From assembly GCA_023392115.1 (NCBI GenBank), contig JAEVZT010000481.1:1-11458 (forward strand): a stretch of DNA of 11,458 nt, written 5' to 3'. The notes beneath the pieces were generated by a model that searched no databases, was not told the origin of the DNA, and saw only the letters and a list, made by a program, of their open reading frames with translations. The DNA comes from Chloroflexota bacterium. Lineage in GTDB: Bacteria > Chloroflexota > Anaerolineae > Aggregatilineales > Phototrophicaceae. Shown in pieces: positions 6,385 to 11,458 of this stretch. Made by a program: the position numbers and the translations under genes. The stretch's first letter is position 1. Every line of letters starts with the position of its first letter.

Positions 6385-7894
6385 TCGTACACTGTCCCGA
6401 TCCGCTGCGCGCGACCGATGGACAGGCGGCGACCGGCTCGCCATTCAGCCGAACTTCGAACGTTTCCCCCTCGCCTGACCAGAAGAAGCGTGACGGGTCG
6501 GCAAGGATGATCTGCCCGTCGAGCGCGGCGCAGCCTTCGGGCAGCGCGCTTTGCCTGCCTTCGAGGATCACGCGCAGGCACGTTTCTGGCGCGAGGCTCG
6601 AGCGGCGCAGGCTCGCCCATGTGAAGGTCATGTCGCCGCGCGCGAACGAAAGCGCGTCGATCTGCACCGCCGCGTCGCCCATGTTGACGAGGCTGAAGTC
6701 GGTCGGCGAGTAGATCAGGCGCGCGGGCACGCCCTCGCCGGTCATGACAATCGCGGCGGTTTGAGCCGGCTCGACAGCTGCCGCTTCGACGGTTGTCGCC
6801 GGTTCGGAAGTGGTTTCCCCTGTGACAGAATTTGCCGGCAATAAGCGGCTCGCGGCGAACAGCAGCGCGGCGCTGACGACGATCAGCGCGGCGGCGATCG
6901 CCGGCACGCGTGTCGATCGGCGGCGCTTGCGCGTCGGTGCGGGTAGATCGACCGGCGGCAGGATATTGGTCGGCGGCGCGTCGTCCCACGTCTCGATCAG
7001 CGTCGTCGGCGACGACAGGCGCGTGCTGGCGGTATGCTCGCCGGTTGGATCGAGCGCGTGTTTGAGCGCCGTAACGAATTCACCGGCCGTCGCGTGGCGA
7101 TTCTTCGGTTCTTTGTCGAGCGCCTTGAGCAGTTCACTCTCAACGGCTTGCGACAGGTCGGGGTTAAGGGCGCGCGGGGAAGGCGGCGCGTCGTTGATGT
7201 GCGCCAGCGCGATTTCGAGCGGCGATGCGCCGTTGAACGGCGTCTGTCCGGTCAGCATTTCGTAGGCGATGATCGCCAACGCGTAGATGTCGCTTTGCGG
7301 CAGGGCGAGATCGGACGCGAGCGCTTGTTCCGGCGCGATGTAGCGCGGCGTGCCGAAGGCTGTGCCGAGCGTCGCATCTTTGGCGGGTTGAAAGACCAGA
7401 CCGAAGTCGGTCAGGGTGGCGCGGTCGCTGGCGTCGAGCAGGATGTTTGACGGCTTCACGTCGCGGTGGACGATGCCCGCCGCGTGGGCGCAGTCGAGCG
7501 CCGACGCAACCTGTTCGAGGATGCGTGTCCCCCGTCGCATGTCCATCCGCTGCCCATTGCGCCGAAGCTGCACCAGTTCCTGCTGTAAGTCGCGTCCGGG
7601 GATCAGCTTCATGGCGATGAAGCACAGTTTATCCTGCTCGCCATACTGGTAAATGCTAATGATGTGCGGGTGTTCGAGATGCGCGACGGCGCGCGCTTCG
7701 CGCAGGAAGCGGGCGAACAGCGTATCATCGGTTTCGGCATTTGGCGGCGGTTGGAGCACCTTGACGGCGGCATGTCTGCCAAGCCGCGTGTCGACGCCTT
7801 CGTAAATACGCGCCATGCCGCCCTTCGCCAGCAAGCCGATCAGGTGGTAGTCACCAAGCCGTCCGCCGATCAGGCTGTCTTTCATCCCGTTCAC
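6353..7894 (-). CDS. Transmembrane Hanks-type Ser/Thr protein kinase with Cys-containing ectodomain
   Basis: 513 residues. The cytoplasmic kinase domain (about 14-282) has K45 in AAVKVL, the helix-C Glu E66, the catalytic loop HRDVKPSN (D145, N150), DFG (D163) and GTPRYIAPE (181-189), so it should be active. The glycine loop reads LLAKGGMARIYEG, with Ala at the first conserved Gly. A Thr/Pro-rich juxtamembrane linker (283-325) with many Ser/Thr could be autophosphorylated. A basic RKRRR stop-transfer patch precedes one membrane helix (about 329-352). The ~160-residue outer domain, beta-rich, has four cysteines (C439, C455, C491, C502), probably two disulfides, and no PASTA repeats. The GTG at 7894 overlaps the preceding stop codon in a GTGA arrangement; an ATG at 7885 (MKDSLIGG) is an equally plausible start and resembles relatives. 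It is the second gene of a two-gene unit with the roadblock protein. Confidence 0.9.
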   Translation of the reverse strand: MNGMKDSLIGGRLGDYHLIGLLAKGGMARIYEGVDTRLGRHAAVKVLQPPPNAETDDTLFARFLREARAVAHLEHPHIISIYQYGEQDKLCFIAMKLIPGRDLQQELVQLRRNGQRMDMRRGTRILEQVASALDCAHAAGIVHRDVKPSNILLDASDRATLTDFGLVFQPAKDATLGTAFGTPRYIAPEQALASDLALPQSDIYALAIIAYEMLTGQTPFNGASPLEIALAHINDAPPSPRALNPDLSQAVESELLKALDKEPKNRHATAGEFVTALKHALDPTGEHTASTRLSSPTTLIETWDDAPPTNILPPVDLPAPTRKRRRSTRVPAIAAALIVVSAALLFAASRLLPANSVTGETTSEPATTVEAAAVEPAQTAAIVMTGEGVPARLIYSPTDFSLVNMGDAAVQIDALSFARGDMTFTWASLRRSSLAPETCLRVILEGRQSALPEGCAALDGQIILADPSRFFWSGEGETFEVRLNGEPVAACPSVARSGSGQCTITLPALSPPA

Positions 7895-7899
7895 GGGAT
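7884..7899 (-). promoter_or_regulatory. Hairpin at the stop/start junction of the roadblock and kinase genes
   Basis: ATCCCGT (7884-7890) and ACGGGAT (7893-7899) are exact reverse complements separated by two bases. They enclose the stop codon of the upstream gene and both candidate kinase starts. An mRNA hairpin here would hide the kinase start until ribosomes finishing the upstream gene open it, consistent with translational coupling. Its function is inferred. Confidence 0.4.
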
Positions 7900-9063
7900 A
7901 ATGCCCAGCTCCCGCGCTTCATCGTAGGACAGGGGACCGCGTTCGCGCCGCGTCTCGTTGGCGATTTCCGCCAGCCGGTCAGGGTCGAATAATTCGTCTG
8001 CCAGTCCGGCGTCGATGGATGTCTTGTCGAAGATGGTCGGATCAAAGTTGGCGATCGGCTCGAGGCGCACCGGCTCCGGTTCGGGCGGCGCGACCGGTTC
8101 GCCCCAGACTTCGGCGCGTTCGACCAGCGGCTCGATCGGTTCTTCCTGCGGCGCAGGCTCAGCGGCTTTGACCATGTGCCGCCGGTTGCCATTTTCGGAC
8201 GGCGTCGGGCGGTGCAGGTTGAAGGCGCTCGCGCCGAGCAGTTGAATGAGGTCTTCGGCGGTGCGGCGACCGAAGCGGTTGACAGCGCCGAACTGGCGGC
8301 TGCCAATCTGCCCGTCAAAGATCAGGCACATGAAATGATGCAGCCCGACTGACAGGACGAAAACGTCATAAGTTTCGCCGTCGTAGAACTGGAGGGAGGC
8401 GATCTGCTGCCCGCCGACTACCTGCCGCATGTCAATGACCGTATTGACCATTGGCGCGAGGACTGCCGCCAGTTGATCGCGATCCATGTAGCCGACAGCG
8501 CCGCGTTCGAGCAGCAGTTCGCCGCCGCGCGACGCCAGCACGATCGCCAGCGCGCCGATGTCGGTCAGGAGCGTGTCGATCATTTGCCCGGCGGCTTTCA
8601 GGTCGAGCGGCGGGATTGCGCCGTGATCGGGGCTGCCGCCGTTCGCCGATACCGTTAGCGGCGCGTAGGCGGTAAACACGTCGCGCCCGTCGATTCCCGC
8701 GACGACCACGCGCACGAACTGCTGCGCGTCGAATGGGCGCTGAAATACCGCGATCCGCGCCTTGTGCAAGGCAGATTCATCCTGACTGTCGAGTTCATCA
8801 CCCGCGTCGATCAGGACGACGGCGGTCTGAGGATCGACCTGCCGCGCGTGCTGCGCCAGTTCGACGCCGTTCGTCCCGTTGTCGAGGCGCAGCGACGACA
8901 CCAGCATGTGACAGCCGCCGCGATTCAGTTCCGCCAGCGCTTCTTCGCCCGACGGCACATCGATCTGTATGATCGGGCGTTCGGCAAGCTGCACGGCTGC
9001 GCGGACGTAGCGCGCCGCGTCCCCGCTGGGATCGACGGTGATTACTCTTGGCAAGGAAACCAT
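7891..9063 (-). CDS. Pseudo-receiver plus Roadblock/LC7-domain fusion protein
   Basis: 390 residues, no membrane segment. Residues 5-125 follow a response-regulator receiver pattern (RVITVDPSGD at strand 1, GVELA..AR..DP.TAVVLID, then FQRPF), but key residues are lost. The phospho-acceptor Asp position is Ser (S57 in LVSSLRL), the strand-4 Thr/Ser is Asp-like, and the invariant Lys is R109. It is therefore unlikely to be phosphorylated as a normal receiver. Residues about 152-278 look like a Roadblock/LC7 (MglB-like) domain: a long helix ending IDTLLTDIGALAIVLASRG, a second helix DRDQLAAVLAPMVNTVIDM, then strands QIASLQFYDGETYDVFVLSVG and HFMCLIFDG. Such domains dimerise and partner small Ras-like GTPases. 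A Pro/Glu-rich linker (300-340) leads to a C-terminal tail ending LSYDEARELGIIP. The gene overlaps the kinase start, so the two are probably produced together. Confidence 0.78.
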   Translation of the reverse strand: MVSLPRVITVDPSGDAARYVRAAVQLAERPIIQIDVPSGEEALAELNRGGCHMLVSSLRLDNGTNGVELAQHARQVDPQTAVVLIDAGDELDSQDESALHKARIAVFQRPFDAQQFVRVVVAGIDGRDVFTAYAPLTVSANGGSPDHGAIPPLDLKAAGQMIDTLLTDIGALAIVLASRGGELLLERGAVGYMDRDQLAAVLAPMVNTVIDMRQVVGGQQIASLQFYDGETYDVFVLSVGLHHFMCLIFDGQIGSRQFGAVNRFGRRTAEDLIQLLGASAFNLHRPTPSENGNRRHMVKAAEPAPQEEPIEPLVERAEVWGEPVAPPEPEPVRLEPIANFDPTIFDKTSIDAGLADELFDPDRLAEIANETRRERGPLSYDEARELGIIP

Positions 9064-9079
9064 AGGTTAATCCGTGAAA

Positions 9080-9130
9080 AACGCATACACGACTTTACAT
9101 CGATTATAAAGGCAAAGTCGCGTATGCGTT
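9080..9130 (-). terminator. 17-bp inverted repeat: probable terminator of the sigma-factor unit, with a promoter box in its loop
   Basis: Positions 9080-9096 and 9114-9130 are reverse complementary over 17 bp with one mismatch (A9089/C9121, which becomes a U-G pair in a minus-strand transcript). The loop is 17 nt. Read on the minus strand, the stem ends in a run of five U (9081-9077), 22 bp past the TAG of the sigma partner gene at 9152. The loop carries TATAAT (see next entry). The loop is long for a classic intrinsic terminator, and the repeat could equally serve as an operator. Confidence 0.6.
9103..9108 (-). promoter_or_regulatory. Perfect -10 box (TATAAT) for the roadblock-kinase unit
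   Basis: On the minus strand TATAAT reads 9108-9103, 40 bp before the ATG at 9063, giving an expected transcription start near 9096 and a short leader. It sits in the loop of the 9080-9130 inverted repeat. No good -35 hexamer occurs at 16-18 bp, so it may need an activator or another sigma factor. Confidence 0.4.
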
Positions 9131-9151
9131 ACGCTTGGAGCGTTAACTTTT

Positions 9152-9490
9152 CTAGGCGGAAAGGCTGAGGATCGGTCGCGTGAAGCGCCCGTGTGTGTCT
9201 AGGAAGTAATGGAAACAGACAGGTTTGCGCGGGACGCGATCCAACGCTGCCGAGTCGATCAGCAGCACGTGCAGCAGTCTGAGTGACCGATTTTTGACCA
9301 GAGATGCCGCTTCGAGCAGGCGCGACGCGCTTTCCGCTTCCTCGAGCGCGGGTGACAGAACTGTCTGCTCGGCGGCGCGCTGCAAGAGCCGCTCGCGGGC
9401 TGCCTGCTGCTGCGCCGGCGTCACAAGGGTTTCGAAGCGCAGCGTTCGCGTGATGTCCTGTTCGAGCTGCTTGTCACGTAATTCCTGCAT
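9152..9490 (-). CDS. Small protein overlapping the ECF sigma gene, possible sigma regulator
   Basis: 112 residues from the ATG at 9490, which lies inside the last 17 bp of the sigma-factor gene. This overlap suggests translational coupling. Upstream in-frame TTG (9502) and GTG (9508) are alternative starts; AGTGAGG sits about 10 bases before the ATG. The N-terminal two-thirds is helical and highly charged (ELRDKQLEQDITRTLRFETL, then QQQAARERLLQRAAEQTVL); the C-terminal third is more hydrophobic (LRLLHVLLIDSAALDRV, then CFHYFLDTHGRF). No zinc-binding HxxxCxxC anti-sigma motif and no membrane helix are visible, so a standard ZAS or membrane anti-sigma factor is not supported. Position alone suggests a partner or regulator of the sigma factor. 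The function is unknown. Confidence 0.68.
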   Translation of the reverse strand: MQELRDKQLEQDITRTLRFETLVTPAQQQAARERLLQRAAEQTVLSPALEEAESASRLLEAASLVKNRSLRLLHVLLIDSAALDRVPRKPVCFHYFLDTHGRFTRPILSLSA

Positions 9491-10067
9491 AACCGTGTGC
9501 AACCTCACTGTTCCGATAGCTCTCGTCAAGACGATGCCGCAGACTTTCGCGCGCGTAATACAGCCGGCTCTTGATTGTGCCGACCGGGCAGTCGAGCATC
9601 TCGGCAATTTCCTCGAGACTGAGTCCGCACAGGTAGTGTAACACGATCACGACGCGCTGGTTGAAATGCAGCTCGCTGATCGCCTGCCGGACGTGATGCT
9701 GGGTTTCGTTGTGTTCCGCCATTTGATCGGGCGCGCTCCCCGCCGGACTCATCAACCGGTCGACGAGGGCTTCGAGCGAGATTTTGCGCTTCTGGCGGCG
9801 GGAAATCCATGTGTAGCTGAGATTCACGGTGACGCGGTACAACCAAGGGGCGAGGGGGAGCGATACGTCGATGCGGTGCGCGTACTGGTGGAGCTTGAGG
9901 AAGCAATCCTGCGCCACATCTTCGGCGACGGCGTTGTCGCGCGTGATGGCGGCAGCAGTCCGGTAAACCTGCGCGTAGTGGCGATCAAACAGCGCGCCAA
10001 GAGCATCGAGGTTGTTGTCGCGTAACCTCTCGACAAGCACTGCGTCACTCACATCTTCTGTGAACAT
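9474..10067 (-). CDS. ECF-type RNA polymerase sigma factor (sigma-70 family)
   Basis: 197 residues, the normal size for an ECF sigma factor with only regions 2 and 4. Region 2 (about 22-92) contains ALFDRHYAQVYRTAAAIT, AEDVAQDCFLKLHQYAHRID and PLAPWLYRVTVNLSYTWISRR, the core-binding and -10-recognition helices. Region 4 (about 125-180) has LSLEEIAEMLDCPVGTIKSRLYYARESLR, a canonical -35-recognition helix-turn-helix. The ATG at 10067 is chosen because GGAGA (10080-10076) sits eight bases before it; a GTG at 10094 lacks this. It lies divergent to mutS2 with about 330 bp between. It probably has its own promoter at 10175-10203 and is co-transcribed with the small gene at 9490-9152. Its target promoters and signal are unknown. 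Confidence 0.93.
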   Translation of the reverse strand: MFTEDVSDAVLVERLRDNNLDALGALFDRHYAQVYRTAAAITRDNAVAEDVAQDCFLKLHQYAHRIDVSLPLAPWLYRVTVNLSYTWISRRQKRKISLEALVDRLMSPAGSAPDQMAEHNETQHHVRQAISELHFNQRVVIVLHYLCGLSLEEIAEMLDCPVGTIKSRLYYARESLRHRLDESYRNSEVAHGYAGIT

Positions 10068-10075
10068 GCTGTGAA

Positions 10076-10080
10076 TCTCC
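10076..10080 (-). promoter_or_regulatory. Ribosome-binding site of the ECF sigma gene
   Basis: GGAGA on the minus strand, eight bases before the ATG at 10067. It excludes the upstream GTG at 10094 as the main start. Confidence 0.7.
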
Positions 10081-10174
10081 AAATAGAACACCACCTTGGA
10101 TGGTGGTACGCAAGAAGTATTCTTCGACGTACTCTTAATTTATCAAATCGACGTTAAATTGATAGCCAATATCC

Positions 10175-10203
10175 TTTATACTATTTTTAGGCAGTCTGTA
10201 CAA
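10175..10203 (-). promoter_or_regulatory. Sigma-70-type promoter of the ECF sigma gene
   Basis: On the minus strand TTGTAC (10203-10198) and TATAAA (10180-10175) are separated by exactly 17 bp. Transcription would start near 10168, giving a leader of about 100 nt that contains three small inverted repeats. The -10 matches 5 of 6 and the -35 matches 3 of 6. Confidence 0.5.
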
Positions 10204-10335
10204 GTGTTTCTCTGCAATTCCTACGTCTATTTGTGTAACTTACAGCATTCAAATTAATTCTACTGAAAAGTTGGTATCTGTCTCAACACATAATTAACCC
10301 TCCTGAGCCTTAAACGACCCTTTGTGAACCCGGGA

Positions 10336-10364
10336 TTGAAGCTGAACGGCGCTTCAAGTATAAT
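10336..10364 (+). promoter_or_regulatory. Sigma-70-type promoter of mutS2 with an overlapping inverted repeat
   Basis: TTGAAG (10336-10341) and a perfect TATAAT (10359-10364) are 17 bp apart, 32 bp before the ATG at 10396. TTGAAGC (10336-10342) and GCTTCAA (10351-10357) form a 7-bp inverted repeat filling the -35 and spacer, which could be an operator. The Shine-Dalgarno (GAGAAG at 10380-10385) is modest. Confidence 0.65.
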
Positions 10365-10395
10365 ACGGCGGGTTAAAACGAGAAGAAACTTCCCG

Positions 10396-11458
10396 ATGAA
10401 CGAAAAAGCGATACAGGTTCTCGAACTACCGAAAATACTCGAACGGCTCGCCGGACACTGCACTTTCTCCGCCGGCATGGAGCTGGCGCGTGAGCTGCGA
10501 CCGTCGGTTGACTTCCAAGAAGCCGAAGTGTGGCAGAAGGAAACCGCCGAGGCGCGCTTGATGTTCGCCAACCAGTTCAACGCCTCGCTCGGCGGGGCGC
10601 GTGACGTGCGCGCACCGGCGATGTCGGCGACGCGCGGCATCATGATCGAGGCGAGCGTGTTGATGGACATCCGCAACACCCTGCGCCGCGCCCTGACGCT
10701 CAAGCGAACGCTCGGGCGGATGAAGGGACAGTACCCGCTGCTGTCGGATATCGCCAACGAAGCCGAAGAATGCGCCGCGCTTCAGGAAGCGATCGCGCGC
10801 GTGCTCGATGAGAACGCCAATATCAAGGACAGCGCCAGCCCGCAGCTTGCAACCATCCGCCGCGATCTGAAGGTCGCGTTCGACAGGCTTCAGACCAAGC
10901 TCCAGCGGATCATCAGTTCCGGCGCGAATCAGTCGCTGCTGCAAGAGGCGCTGATCACGATGCGCAACGGGCGCTACGTCGTCCCGCTGAAAGCCGATCA
11001 CAAAGGCAAAATTCCCGGCATCGTCCATGACTCGTCGGCGAGCGGCGCGACCCTGTTCATTGAACCGCTCGACACGGTTGAACTGAACAACCGCTGGCGC
11101 GAGCTTCAGCTGGACGAGGAGAAGGAAATCCGCCGGATTCTCTTGGCGCTGACCGAGCAGGTGGCGGAAGAGTCAGAACGCATCGTGCGGACGGTTGAAG
11201 TGCTGGCGAACCTCGACCTGATTTTCGCCAAAGCGCGCTATGCCGATGCCATGAACGCCGTCGAGCCGGCGCTTCAGGGTTTCAAGCCGCGCCCGCAAAA
11301 TCCGGCGCATCCGGGCAGCACGATCTATCTGCAAGGGGCGCGTCACCCGCTGCTGTCGGGCAACGTCGTCCCGATCGACGTCGAATTTGACGAAAACACG
11401 TGGGTGCTGGTCGTCACCGGACCGAACACCGGCGGCAAGACGGTGTCGCTCAAGACGG
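10396..11458 (+). CDS. mutS2: MutS2 family protein (endonuclease/ribosome-splitting ATPase), N-terminal part, cut by window edge
   Basis: The first 354 residues are visible and the frame is open to the window end; full-length MutS2 is usually near 780-800 residues. MutS2 lacks the mismatch-recognition domain of MutS. It is known from several bacteria as a suppressor of recombination and, in Bacillus subtilis, as a factor acting on collided ribosomes. The N-terminus MNEKAIQVLELPKILERLAGHCTFSAG is typical. The core and clamp region contains NGRYVVPLKADHKGKIPG and HDSSASGATLFIEPL, very strongly conserved in MutS2. The ATPase begins with the Walker A motif GPNTGGKT (342-349), five residues before the cut. 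The Walker B motif, the KOW-like segment and the C-terminal Smr nuclease domain would lie outside. It is divergent from the sigma factor with its own promoter. Confidence 0.95.
   Translation, partial: MNEKAIQVLELPKILERLAGHCTFSAGMELARELRPSVDFQEAEVWQKETAEARLMFANQFNASLGGARDVRAPAMSATRGIMIEASVLMDIRNTLRRALTLKRTLGRMKGQYPLLSDIANEAEECAALQEAIARVLDENANIKDSASPQLATIRRDLKVAFDRLQTKLQRIISSGANQSLLQEALITMRNGRYVVPLKADHKGKIPGIVHDSSASGATLFIEPLDTVELNNRWRELQLDEEKEIRRILLALTEQVAEESERIVRTVEVLANLDLIFAKARYADAMNAVEPALQGFKPRPQNPAHPGSTIYLQGARHPLLSGNVVPIDVEFDENTWVLVVTGPNTGGKTVSLKT

Larger units (their letters stand above)
10068..10395. other. Divergent intergenic region between the sigma factor and mutS2
   Basis: About 330 bp, clearly more AT-rich than the rest of the window and without a credible gene. 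Open frames here are shadows running out of mutS2 or the sigma gene. It holds the promoters listed separately and several small palindromes on the sigma side: ACCACC/GGTGGT (10090-10095 and 10102-10107), AAGAA/TTCTT around GTA (about 10112-10124) and TATCAA/TTGATA (about 10141-10146 and 10159-10164). All would lie in the sigma mRNA leader or at its promoter. From about 10204 to 10330 I see nothing specific. Confidence 0.6.

Noticed and set aside
5548..6444. 298-codon minus-strand open frame opposite the metallophosphoesterase
   Set aside because: It is antisense to a gene with all catalytic motifs intact, its composition is low-complexity Arg/Gln/Val, and no start signal is seen.
9152..9607. 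Longer version of the sigma partner starting at 9607
   Set aside because: The first ~40 codons fully overlap the conserved region 4 of the sigma factor in another frame and have shadow-like composition.
10260..10757. Minus-strand frames of 165 and 200 codons opposite mutS2
   Set aside because: Antisense shadows of the clearly conserved MutS2 N-terminus.
1..11458. CRISPR arrays, tRNA or rRNA genes, complete insertion sequences, toxin-antitoxin or restriction genes
   Set aside because: I looked for these and found no spaced direct repeats, cloverleaf with acceptor end, transposase or defence-gene motifs. The only mobile-element-like signal is the small palindromic element at 2310-2436.

Overview
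The window (about 11.5 kb, GC-rich, GC-biased third codon positions) looks like ordinary chromosomal DNA from a free-living bacterium. My best guess is the phylum Chloroflexota (Anaerolineae-like). This rests on the style of several proteins: a GT-C membrane protein with a 'DDAFITFRY' loop, a HEAT plus Yip1-like fusion, a Ser/Thr kinase with a cysteine-containing ectodomain, and a pseudo-receiver/roadblock fusion. It is inference, because the window has no rRNA, tRNA or other phylogenetic marker apart from a partial mutS2. I see no CRISPR array, prophage, complete insertion sequence or toxin-antitoxin pair.

Layout, left to right. (1) 26-1588 (+): GT-C type integral-membrane glycosyltransferase-like protein, followed by a hairpin and about 300 bp without a credible gene. 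(2) 1894-2307 (+): small tryptophan-rich protein of unknown function. (3) 2310-2436: a compact, highly palindromic non-coding element with 10-bp terminal inverted repeats, a predicted three-way junction and 9-bp flanking direct repeats, just upstream of an OsmC-family peroxiredoxin-like gene (2452-2901, +) that ends in a clear intrinsic terminator. (4) 3003-6384 (+): an unknown coiled-coil protein, the 2H phosphoesterase ThpR, a HEAT/TPR-like/Yip1-like membrane protein with its own promoter-like -10 box, and a membrane-anchored YkuE-like metallophosphoesterase. The genes are closely spaced. (5) 10067-6353 (-): four co-directional regulatory genes in two units. The first unit is an ECF sigma factor with an overlapping small partner gene. 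The second is a degenerate receiver plus Roadblock/LC7 fusion translationally coupled to a transmembrane Ser/Thr kinase. The two units are separated by a 17-bp inverted repeat that looks like a terminator for the first and carries a TATAAT box of the second in its loop. (6) 10396-end (+): the 5' part of mutS2, divergent from the sigma factor and cut by the window edge just after the Walker A motif.

How the parts may work together: the minus-strand block reads as a signalling locus. The ECF sigma factor and partner would set transcription. The receiver-like domain has lost its phospho-acceptor aspartate, so the pseudo-receiver/roadblock protein is more likely a scaffold or small-GTPase partner than a response regulator. 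The coupled kinase has intact catalytic residues and an extracytoplasmic sensor-like domain. This block is the best candidate for an under-described system. The palindromic element upstream of osmC is the most unusual piece of non-coding DNA. Functional links between the plus-strand genes are not evident.
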